In this document: positions 36,230-46,856 of the stretch, piece by piece
Numbering within the stretch: position 1 is the first letter of the stretch
Layout: every line of letters starts with the position of its first letter
Assembly: GCA_003254905.1 (NCBI GenBank)
Contig: QANU01087068.1
Coordinates: 540,122 to 604,121 of the forward strand
Direction: 5' to 3'
DNA from: Nissolia schottii
Lineage: Eukaryota; Streptophyta; Magnoliopsida; Fabales; Fabaceae
Length of the DNA stretch: 64,000 bases
Program-made: the position numbers and the translations under genes
Notes under the pieces: model-generated
Databases searched by the model: none
Seen by the model: only the letters and a program-made list of their open reading frames with translations
Told to the model about the DNA's origin: nothing

Positions 36230-36484
36230 TAGGGCTATCAAAATGAACCCAATCGGTTTATTCGGTTAAATAAACGGACCAAACATATAAAATTCGGCCT
36301 ATGAATAGTAAAAGTCTGTTTAGACCCGACCCGTTTAACCCGCATGCCGAATTGGCCTGTTTAGTATTAACATATAAAAATTGACCTATAAATAGTAAAA
36401 CCCCATTAAGGCTCAGTTTGTTTAGGCCCGCAGGTTAGTCGGGCCAGGCCTAAAGTGGCTGGCCTGACCCGTTTAATAGCCCTA
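36230..36484. mobile_element. hAT-type MITE (255 bp)
   Basis: It starts TAGGGCTATCAAAA and ends TTTAATAGCCCTA, giving inverted ends TAGGGCTAT. The flanks GTTACAAG (36222-36229) and GCTGCAAG (36485-36492) match at 6 of 8 positions, consistent with an eroded 8-bp hAT target duplication. The interior, with GACCCG/CGGGCC-type motifs, is typical of this plant MITE class. Confidence 0.72.
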
Positions 36485-36492
36485 GCTGCAAG

Positions 36493-38254
36493 GTGGCATA
36501 GGTGGTTAGTGGTTCTTTGGTCATATAGCTTTAGTTACCTCCTCAATCGTCACCCACCACAAGTTAGTTTTGGTGATGGACTAACTATCTGAAGAAAAAA
36601 AAAAAAGAGAGCTTTGTGATTGAAGAATCTTAAAATGAGATATGCTCAAAAGAGAAAATGAAAACTCAGTCTTTGATGGCATGTGAGTAAGAATATTAAA
36701 ATTGATATTTTACGTGAGATTGTAATAGCAAAATAAAAACGTAAAATGTGAAATTGTAACATAATTTAAATTGTAAGATGATTCGATCAAATTGAAAGTG
36801 GTGGGATCAATTGACTTCTCTCATAAAATTTTAAGATTTAAATCGAGATTTTAACAACCTTACACGTGAGTGTTTCTTTTTCTCTTTTCATTTGAAAAAT
36901 TAAATTGGATAATTTGTTTAAAAAAAAATCTTAAGTTTGGATGATTCCAATGGTTAACAGTAATTCAATGGAGACGAAAAAAACACACATAAGATTAATA
37001 TTACAATGTGTGTGTGTGTGTATATATATATATATGAATTTAATTAATAATTATTATTGACTTAAAAAGTCATTCATATAAAATGATTTGATTAGATGAT
37101 AGTGTAAATTTTACACTGTCTCCCATTAAAAAAAAGCTTTTCTTGTATAACAATTAAACTCAAAGTAAATAGATTATCTCATGTTTAATTTTCACATGAC
37201 AAGATTATGTGTAATCTCTTATTATCAATTTTTTTCATTATGTATGTCATGCGTGAGTGTCACCTTCTAAATTGATGGCAGGAGATCACACATGATCTAC
37301 TCATGTGAAAATTACATAAAAGAGGGTCCATTCCTAAACTCATATGATCATTAATGACCGAAAATGTACTCACACACCCGCACATAAAAAATGTTGTCGA
37401 ATATAGTTAATTATTAAGTATTTTAGCAAATGAAAATAGAATAAAATTAGAAACAAAAAATTTGATGGGAACATACCCTAACCACATCAGCAACAAATGA
37501 AAGAACGGAGATGAGTTAGAACGATATACCACAAATCGTATTAGACATTGTCTTTAAGAGTTTATTTTCACTCTGCTTGGAGCTATGCTAGGTAGGTATG
37601 CGTCGACAAAAATCCCTTTAAAATTAGATGTGGATCACATCGACAACTTACCCACAAGCAGTCACTGAAAGCCCAAAACACTAAGCAGTCGAGACTCGTT
37701 CCAAAAATTAGAATGCATAACAGAGGCTGTGGGGAAGCTCGGTGGTCCGCGAAGAGCAGAAGCAGAAAGACAAAGAAGAAGGTGAAGCAACAACAGGTGT
37801 GTGTAGGAGAAAAGTGGAAGAGATAAGGCTGAAATATGTGTTTTGGTCTCAATTGAGTATGTTGTTAAACAAATTGAAGGTTGCTTATAAAGTAAGTTGG
37901 GTTTAATGGTCACAAAGATCAAGTTAGTGGCCCATCAAAATATCTTCAATGGTTATGTCATTTTTGGGCCAAAAAAGAAGTGGCAAAAAACATAAAGGCC
38001 CATTGAACTAACACACACGTTGGTGTATTATGGTCAAACTCAAGTTTATATTTTCATTCTAATATCACAAGTATTTAATAACTTGAAACAATGTGAAACT
38101 TTAGTTTTATCGGTTTAAAATACTCTCAAAGACTTTAAGCCTTTTATTATTCCCTACTTTAGCCTAAGCTTTAATTCTCAGTTTATTATTTCCTACTTAG
38201 TTCTAATTCTCAGTTTAACTGCTTCTTTCTTTGTTGGAAGCTAATTAAGAAGAT
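36493..38254. other. Intergenic DNA upstream of the decayed CHS copy 2
   Basis: It has AT-rich sequence, a compound (GT)n(TA)n microsatellite at 37010-37034, and a less AT-rich stretch at 37560-37860 with an unrecognised minus-strand frame of 89 codons that I do not regard as a gene. The last 60 bases before 38255 match the leader of the intact CHS gene. Confidence 0.5.
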
Positions 38255-41147
38255 ATGGTGATCAGTGTGGATGAGATTTGAAAGGCACAACGTGCCCAGG
38301 GTCCAGCCACTGTGATGGCCATTGGCACCGCAAATCCTGCAACTGCCTGGAGCAGAGCACCTACCCTGACTTTTACTTTCGCGTCACTAACAGTGAGCAC
38401 AAGACTGAGCTCAAACAAATATTCAAGCGCATTTGTAAGATTTTATATCTCTTGCAATTGTCTTCATACATTACATCATGTTTATTTGTCCTTGTGCTTA
38501 ATGAGAGAAACTCTTGTACATCCTCCCTTAGAATTGTTTGATATGCTGGATCGGATAAAGGATATTTTAAGATAACGTCTGATAGTAAAATGATTGATAA
38601 AAGTTTTAATATTGTATAATATTTAATATGACATTGCATAAAATATAGTATCATATTATATGATTCATTTCTCATTTTACAAATAATCTTAATTATAAGA
38701 AAATATTTCACAAATGATAAATAATTATAAAATAAAAAAAAACTCATTACTTAAATATTTAAATAAATATTAAATTAAAGTATTTATTAATAATAATTAT
38801 ATTTATTATCAACGTTGACTATCATTTTACTCACTACTAAAAAAAATGCTCATTATTTAAAAAATTTGCCGCCAATTTGGGCTAAAAATTTGCCGGTAAC
38901 GTGAATTGGAATCCATAGTTATTTGAGTGGTAGGTAATTGGTAAATGTGAATTTCAAAATTCACAGATAATTAATTGCAAATTTTTTTGCAAGAAACTTA
39001 AAAAATTTTGCATATAATTTTCATTGCAGGATAGATGCTCAAGAGGAATTTGTTGTGAATTTTTATGCATTTTTTATATAAACTTCACAAGTAACATTCA
39101 CATGAAATTTTGCAGGTAATATTAGATTTATAAACTAATAAAATAATATGTTTTCTTAATTAATTAAATTTTAAATTTAATTTGATTTAAAATAGAAATT
39201 TTTGACTAATTATTATTCTAAAAAATCTTTTAAAGTTTATTATGTAGAATTATATGAATGTTAAATATTGATAAGTATTTATTCATGTATAATTTTAATA
39301 CTGGAAAAAACTAACAAGTGCCATAAGAGCACTTGTTAAACATTCAATAATAGAAAGTTTTATAGTTTTCGTTATATTCAATGTATTGAAATATTAAAAA
39401 TTTTATATTTTTGATGAGAAATTTCTTTTTATTAAATTCTTAACAAATATTCTAAGGGCAGTATTTGTTAACAAAACCCTTTAATAATTAATATTTTTAT
39501 ATAAATAATATTTTAAATATAGATATATTACTAAATATATATTAGTATAATTTTATGTTGTTGATTCGTTGATTTATTCAATAATTTATTTTATTTTTAT
39601 TTTTTATATGTGGTTTTTATTAGCTATTTAAATTTTATTTTATTATTTATTTTATAAAACTGAAATAGACTTTATACATTAAAAGCTAAACATGCATTAT
39701 CTGCCTAAGGAGACGTGATTAACTATTCATCATTTGACATATAAGGAGGGTTTGATAGATAAGCTTATACAATACAATAGTTGTACCAAATAAGTGATAA
39801 AGTCATTACATATTATATTAACTCATCCTATTCAATATTATATGGTGTGTCAAATGAGCCCTATTGTATATTAAGTTTATCTTAGAATGGCAAAATAACA
39901 ATATTTCTAAACATCATATTCGATTAATTTGATTAAGTATCAATCAATAGTAATAAAAGTGTTCTTATTAGAAGAATTAAGCTCCCCTTAGATAAGGATT
40001 GGCAGGTCATTATGCAGCATCCTTCACACAAGGTAATCCTTGTTTCGATTCTTTTTAGGGAGAGCTTGAATTGTAAAATGGGTTTGCACCTTTGGCCCAA
40101 CACTCCTCAGGGTATGAGATCCCGAAATTTTAATGATTTTAAGGGTATTGATGTTTCTTGATCTACGTTTGTTGTGTAGTTTTCCCTCTATTTTTTTGGA
40201 CTTTTTACCCCTTTTGCATTCAAAAAAAAGAAATTTGTTTCTTGAACAGGTGAAAAGTTAATGATTAAGAAGTGATACATGTACTTGACAGAAGAAATCT
40301 TGAAAGAGACTCACAACGTTTGTGCTTACATGGCACCATCACTTGACACAAGGCAAGACATGGTGGTTGTGGAGATACCAAGGCTAGGAAAAGAGGTAGC
40401 TACAAAGGCCATCAAAGAGTGGGGTCAGCCCAAGTCTAAGATCACCCACCTTGTATTTTGCACCACCAGCGGTGTCGACACGCCCGATGCCGATATGCCT
40501 GATGCCGATTACTCCTTGGACTTTGCCCCTCGGTGAAACGCTACATGATGTACAAACAAGGTTGTTTTGTTGGTGGTACAATTCTCCGTCTGGCCCAGGA
40601 CTTGGCCGAAAACAACAAAGGTGCACGTGTGCTTGTAGTTTGTTCCGAGATCACTGCGTTAAAGTTCCATGGGCATAGTGACACCCACCTTGACAACCTC
40701 ATGAGTCAGGCCTTGATAGGAGACAATCCAACTGTCGTGATTGTTGGCTCAGACCCAATTGAAGGTGTTGGACTTATGTTACAATTATTGAAGGACGTTC
40801 CCAGGCTTATCTCCAAGAACATTGAAAAGGCCCTTATTGAGGCGTTTAAGGCCTTGGGGATATATGATTATAACTCAATTTTTTGGATTGTACACCTCGG
40901 TGTACCAACAATTTTGGATCAAATTGAGACTAAATTGGCCTTGAAGCCTATAAAGATGGAAGCTACCAAACATGTGTTAAGTGAGTATGGTAACATGTCA
41001 AGTGCAACTTTGATGTTCATCTTAAATGAGATGATAAGGAAGTCGGTGGAGAATGGGCTTGGCACAACTGGCGAGGAACTTCAATGGAGCGTGTTGTTCG
41101 GTCTTGGTCCTAGGCTCACTGTTGAGTTGCATAGTGTGATTGTATAA
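38255..41147 (+). pseudogene. Chalcone synthase pseudogene 2 (tandem copy)
   Basis: This has the same two-exon structure as the intact gene: exon 1 is 38255-38434 and exon 2 is 40250-41147. Lesions: codon 9 is TGA (TGC in the intact gene). One base is lost near 38340, giving a frameshift. A second TGA lies at 40273-40275, where the intact gene has CGA. A deletion and rearrangement around 40490-40530 remove the YQLTKLLGL segment and shift the frame. About 30 codons after the VGSDPI motif (40770) are missing. The active-site Cys region (QGCFVGG), the His (IVHLGV) and the Asn (EYGNMSSA) are still visible. The intron has grown from about 0.3 to 1.8 kb by insertions. It is a tandem duplicate of 30617-32114 now beyond repair. 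Confidence 0.92.
38832..39870. mobile_element. Probable CACTA-like insertion in the intron of CHS pseudogene 2
   Basis: CACTACTAAAAAAAATGCTC at 38832 is a classic CACTA-element terminus. It lies in intron sequence with no counterpart in the intact CHS gene; homology resumes near 39875, TAAGTTTATCTTAGA. I did not find a clear matching reverse end, so the right boundary is only an estimate and part may belong to other insertions. Confidence 0.45.
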
Positions 41148-41502
41148 ATGCTGATGATTTATTAAGGGTACTACTTGGTTTTCTTTTATTTTTATTTTTT
41201 ACATTTGTTATTTACTGAGTTTTCTTATTTTATTTATAAAAAAAATAATATATTGTTTTCCCCCTTTCTCACCTGTGTCCTGGTATAATCATTTTTTTAT
41301 GTATTGGTGACAGGAATGTATAATATTATTTTATCAATTAAGATTGAGGAACTAGGGGCTCAATAAAATATGAGAATTGCAATACAGTCTGAATCAAATA
41401 TGTCAAATAAAATGCAAATAGTGTTAATAGGTTAAAACGCGGTGCTGTGCAAAAATAAATGGGTTGAAAGTCAAAAAAATTCATGCAGCGATAATAACAT
41501 GA
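41148..41502. other. 3' flank of CHS pseudogene 2
   Basis: This is homologous to the 3' flank of the intact gene (41344-41400 matches 32325-32380, and 41409-41500 matches 33375-33475), without the 974-bp insertion present there. Confidence 0.7.
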
Positions 41503-42924
41503 TGGTGACGATTAATTTGGTTCCAAATATATTTATGAATTTCGTTGGTTCTTAATGTTTAATTTTAAAAGTAATCCTATGTCAATTTTTTTAATAATTA
41601 CGATAAAAGTTATTTTATTTTTGTTTTTGCAATGAGTGTATGTAACGAAGTTTGTAAAGAAACGAATCCCACACGGTTCGATGGGTTACAATAAGTCTTC
41701 AGGCCCAAAGGAAATTAAATGATGCAACAGTGACAATAGATAGTAAGAAGAAATTCGAATGCTCGAGCCTCAACGGTCGAGTACGAACAGAGCAGTGCGA
41801 AACAGAGCAATACACCACGAGCACAGAGAGACTATGCCTCTCAATCACCAACCCTCGTGGCCTCCCCGATGAGCTCACCTAGCGGGGGACCACGACTTGC
41901 GGTTGGGCTCTTGTCGTCGCGGGATTCCGCGCCTCCTACCTACAGAGACAGGGGTCAGGAATGGAACAATGATGAGCAGAGAAAGCTCAGAGAAGAAGAA
42001 GAATTGACTTACTACACTCATGCCTTTCCCCAAGAGGTAAGCATCCCAATATGACCTGCGTCTCCTCTCTCTCATGCTTCTGCGTTGGCCCGGCTCTTGC
42101 GGATCCGGTGCCACGCGTCCCTTCTCCTTAATCGCTTTCCCTTTCTGAATTACTTGCTGTTGTTTGTTGGTTGTGGTTGCTGCTTCCATGCCCACTTTGC
42201 CCTTGTTATTATTCTGATTCCCTTCTCTGCCCTTGCTGTTTGTTGCAGTGTCACTTGTCATCATTGTTGATTGAAGCATGAGATGCTCATTCTTTTATGA
42301 TGTTCAAAGCATTCTTATTAAAAATCACGTTCATTCATGGTTAGAGACTGCAACGCACCAAAACCTCCTCTTAAAAGTTTCACATTCAAAGCTCCAATTT
42401 TAATCACAAAGGAAGAAGTACTGGTATAAGAACAAGAATAAATTGCTCATTTTATGTTCCTTCCTTCTTAAATTAATCTAGAATAAAGCTCAATACTAGA
42501 TAAGTGTTGAATGATTTTGGTTCTCAGTCTCACATCACTCAGAACTTCAAATTGACAATCTTAAGTATCTGATTTTTCTCAAAATGAAAGCTACCCAAGT
42601 GGTCAAGTCAATTGATGAACACCTATACCTCAACATCTTCAAAAAAAATGCATAAGAAGGCTACGATCCAAAATCTAACAAACTTCTATGACTCGTTCTA
42701 TCAAAAAAGGATGATGGTGAGGAAGGGTGGGTCTGGACTTCCATCTCAAGAGTGCGGCATCGAAATAAGAAATATGACCTGAGAAGAAAATAGGAAATAA
42801 GGACTATTTTGCTAACCCTAAAAGTAAGAAGTACTACACTACAACACAAACACTTCATTTTAATTTGCTCTAATGCCCTGTTCTTGGTGGTCCAAAACTT
42901 AACAGCCCAACTTGGCCATCACCT
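41503..42924. mobile_element. 1.42-kb insertion flanked by an 8-bp direct repeat
   Basis: TAACATGA occurs at 41495-41502 and 42925-42932, and the sequence outside is continuous in the duplicate at 33462-33600. This is therefore a later insertion. It starts TGGTGACG and ends CCATCACCT (weak inverted ends GGTGA). A moderately GC-rich portion at 41760-42280 has short frames on both strands (+ 41857-42054; - 41875-42279, Arg/Lys-rich) that I do not recognise. An 8-bp duplication would suit a hAT element, but the ends are not typical. Confidence 0.6.
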
Positions 42925-43194
42925 TAACATGACAAGTATTTTGTAGCAGCTTCGAGTTTTTATTTTCGTGTTAAGATCTTTTTCTCTTTGAACAAATAAT
43001 TTCATACTTTACTGATTAAGTCATTATCAACCATAAATAACTAAATCGAAAGAAGAAAAAAAAAAACCCAACAAAACTTCAATCTTAAATTATCATTTCC
43101 ATCCAACTGTCAAAACCAAGAAATCCCATAACCCAAACATAGAATATCCAATCACAGGCAAAGACTAATTTAGTTCATGTTGAGTGTTAAACAT

Positions 43195-44005
43195 CGTGGA
43201 GAAACAGATAAATGGGACACCAGAAAATATCGTAGAAAGATAGATAACAAAGAAATAACAATTGTATTATCTGAGAGTTGTGTTTCTTTACATCAGAGGT
43301 TGAGCCTATTTATAGGCTGAAGACTCAACGGCCAAAACACAACGGCCAAAAATAAATTACAATCAATTTAAAAGATTATAATTAAATCAAATCAAATCAT
43401 TTACAATCATAAATTATTCTTAACACCCTCCCTCAAGCTAAAGTTCCCCGAGCTTTAAGCTTGTCATAGTTTAACGGAGGGCTGAGTGGAACCAACAAAA
43501 CGGAGGCAACAAAGGCTGGGCGGAACCAGCGAAGACAACAGTGGCTGGGCGGAACCAGCAAAGGCAACAACGGAAGCAACATCAGGAGTTAGGCGAAACC
43601 AACAAAGGCAACATCGAGAGCTAAACGGAACCAGCAAAGGCAACAATGATAGGCAACAATCGAGACTACACGGAAGCAGATTAAGTCAACACCAAGATTA
43701 TGTGGACACGGTTAAGGGGAAAATTGGCGGAAGCGGGAATATGGATTCAAGGTGGGAACCATGGCTTTGATACCATGTTAAACATCGTGGAGAAACAGAT
43801 AAATGGGACACCAGAAAATATCGTAGAAAGATAGATAACAAAGAAATAACAATTATATTATCTGAGAGTTGTTGTGTTTCTTTACATCGGAGATTGAGCC
43901 TATTTATAGGCTGAAGACTCAACGGCTAAAAATAAATTACAATCAATTTAAAAGATTATAATTAAATCAAATCAAATAATTTACAACAATAAATTATTCT
44001 TAACA
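43195..44005 (-). mobile_element. TRIM (terminal-repeat retrotransposon in miniature), 811 bp
   Basis: LTRs 43195-43425 (231 bp) and 43776-44005 (230 bp) both start TGTTAAACATCG and end TTCTTAACA. Target duplication TTGAG is exact at 43190-43194 and 44006-44010. The minus-strand PBS TGGTATCAAAGCC (43763-43775) touches the right LTR. The minus-strand polypurine tract GAGGGAGGG (about 43426-43436) lies by the left LTR. The 350-bp interior codes for nothing. The LTRs differ by only a few positions, so it is fairly young and must be moved by another element's proteins. Confidence 0.93.
43485..43680. repeat. Minisatellite-like array inside the TRIM
   Basis: Degenerate repeats of about 30 bp are built on GG(C/A)TGGGCGGAACCAGCAAAG followed by GCAACA. 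At least five copies are recognisable, with decreasing regularity to the right. Confidence 0.7.
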
Positions 44006-44010
44006 TTGAG

Positions 44011-44489
44011 TTTGGGACCAACTTAATCGTAGACCAATAATATTAAGTTAAAATAGTAGAGGGACTAGCTAATAAGGAAAATGTAACTATTTTATTTTTC
44101 ACTTTTATCAAGTTTTAAATAGTTAATAGAGACTTTATTTTGTTACCCTTTTAATTTTAGGTCTTCTTCTCTTTTCCCGCCTTTATCACAATCACCACCA
44201 ATTATTTCTGGTGCCACTCCTCCCATTCACGCCACTACCCATTCTCAACTCCCTGTCTCTGGTTGCCGCCAAATTGCCCCTATTGTCATCGTCACCCCTC
44301 ATCGTCGTCGTCGTTGCCACCAAACTATCGTATCTCACCACCAGATTTAGATTTACCTGCTCCAGGGGTTGCATGTGCATCTTCATTATGAGATCATTTA
44401 TTCTAGATCTGAGTTTGTAGATAGTAATTTGGTTCTAGATCTGAGTTTTGGGTTAAATCATTCCACCAACTATTGAAGTTTGTAGACAA
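44011..44489. other. Intergenic, no gene recognised
   Basis: AT-rich sequence with a less AT-rich, TCGTCG-containing patch at 44200-44340. TTCTAGATCTGAGTTT is repeated at 44400 and 44431, and again in variant form after the next element. Confidence 0.5.
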
Positions 44490-44570
44490 CTATATTACAG
44501 GTACGGGTACTGGGTACGGATACGGTTATGAGGTACGAAATTTTTTTAAAAATATGGGCATGGGTGCGCC

Positions 44571-44604
<34 letters not shown>

Positions 44605-45015
44605 AAAAAAATCACAAGATAACTAATGTATATATTTAATGCAAAATCAACACCACAAAAACAAAAGAAAAAACATATTTCTTCATTTCTTTCTAAAAAA
44701 ATAGCAGAAGAGAAGAGGAACTGGAGCAATGTCGCATTGTCGACAAGGGCACAAAGAGACGTAGAGGATTGAATGAGGAGTTAAGGTATAACTTTTTTTT
44801 TATTAAGATTTGATTAGTAAGTCAAACTTAAAAAAAAAAAAAACTCAAAACGACATAATTTTGGTCATCTGGTGTACCACGACGTGGCCGGCAGCACCCA
44901 GAACAGTACTCGTTCTCTTTTTAAAAAAAAATTTGGATACGTACTCAGTTGTACCCGAACATACCCACAACGTACCCGTACTCAATACATAATTTGGAAT
45001 ACCCATGCAACATAG
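44490..45015. mobile_element. hAT-like non-autonomous DNA element (526 bp)
   Basis: An exact 8-bp target duplication GTAGACAA lies at 44482-44489 and 45016-45023. The ends CTATATTACAGG and CCATGCAACATAG are inverted (CTAT-R-TT-R-CA), followed by longer imperfect inverted arms rich in GGTAC/GTACC (44500-44540 and 44935-44990). An (AT)n run at 44572-44602 lies inside. No transposase is present. Confidence 0.75.
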
Positions 45016-45023
45016 GTAGACAA

Positions 45024-46856
45024 TAATCTGTTTCTAGATTTGAGTTTTTCCGGCAATGGGTAAGAGAGTGATGAATTTTTTATTTATGAATTTTTTGGAT
45101 TTTGAAATTTTTATTTCTGAATTTAAGGATGATGATAATTTGACGAAGAAAAAAGAAAATCAATTGTGATATACAGTGATAATGGTAGAGGCTTTGATGA
45201 AAGGCAGGCTGGGGAAGAAGAAGACTTAAATTAAAAAAAAAACGTTAATAATAATGCCAATCAATTTAATTAATCATATTTGAAGACATTAATATTTCAT
45301 CTTTACCATAAATAAAAGTTAAAAATCAATTGCTGGGACAAAATATAATTTCTAATTTTAAAATGTAAGATTTTTAGAGGTTAAATAGTTATTTCGTACA
45401 TGTTAAATATTAATCATTGATTCAAAATTCAATGGTTCATGTACAAAACCAAATTGTTTCTTAACTCAACATGGATCAATGAAGTCGCAACCTCAAATCA
45501 CATAATCCAAAACATATAGAAAACACAACATTCATATTTTTACTAATTAAGTAATTATCATGCATGCTAAGTTCCTTATTCGCTACAAAGTTCTCTAGAA
45601 CTGATTGTATTTAGATTATTTTAGTGTTAGTGTCCCAATCCCAATTTGTATATTAGAATTATGTGTGAGCCTTATCGACCCCATACTCTAGAATTATGTG
45701 TTTGACAATGTTTATCTTTTTATTATGTAACGTTTGTTTTTTTATTGTGTGATGTTTATTTCTCAGTTGAGTGGTTGATGAATGATTATTATTTAAGTGT
45801 ACAAATAACGCGGTGTTTCCATTATGTTTCCTCCCTTGTTTCATTTGAACAACACGAAAGCTGCACTATAGGTTGACCGTTCAACTTCCAAAACAACCTT
45901 ACAAGAGATTTTTGGCCTATTGCAACCCTATGACTCGAGTTCTTCCATTTCATTGAGTGCGAAATAACCTGTAGACCATGAATTAAACTGCATTTGTATT
46001 TATAGTTTAAGACATACTTTTAAATGTAATTAATAAAAAAAATATGATACTCAACCAAATTTGTTGTAATGCAAGTTTCTTCTCATATAAAATAAGACAC
46101 TTATATATGATAATGATCCTTTCATATCTAAATCGAATATGATAACGTCATGTTATGAGAACATACACAAACACTTTAAACAATTATTAAAGAATTCTTT
46201 TAAAATTTGTAGGATTCAATTTAAATATTTAGATTCATCTTTCTGATGGTGTTCATAATGAATATGAAAGAATTATTGCGTTCCATTTTTTTTTTTTTAA
46301 TGGTTTTACCCTTTTTAGAATTTACCGTGTTTCAAAAAGTGCCAAATAGAGAGAATAACAAAAGGTGAAGTAACTAAATTTAATTAACTCGCATTCAGAG
46401 GTAACTTATGAAAAGGGAGTTGAATGACTACGAAGCAGCAAGAATACCTTTCTTCACTCAAAGCCTATATATCTAGAGAGAGATGTATTCAACATATCTA
46501 TGGTGTAAAACTTCCTGAATACATAAAAGTTTATTGATATAGTGTGACATGCTATTGATTCTTAAATGAATAAATGAGCTCTTTTACTTTATTTCATCTA
46601 ACAACTCATGTCATTTCTATTAATGATTCTAACAAAATTTGTCTAAATAGCTAGCATTTCTCAATATGAATCTTAACTAGTTAAATAATATGGCACATTC
46701 TTCTTACTGATGCATACAAATGTTTATATATATCGATACATACGAGGTAGAAAAACAAAAGAATGCATTACTTATTCTTCTTAGCAAACTTGGAAAACAC
46801 AATAAATAACAAATGTAAAAAGGTATTTTGTACCCTTAACAAAATATTAGCAACAT
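45024..46856. other. Intergenic DNA, no feature recognised
   Basis: AT-rich DNA between the hAT-like element and the inverted CHS copy. I see only short shadow frames and no repeats worth listing. Confidence 0.55.

Noticed and set aside
37583..37922. Two minus-strand frames of 86-89 codons
   Set aside because: They are hydrophobic low-complexity peptides with no recognised family, no splice context and no promoter.
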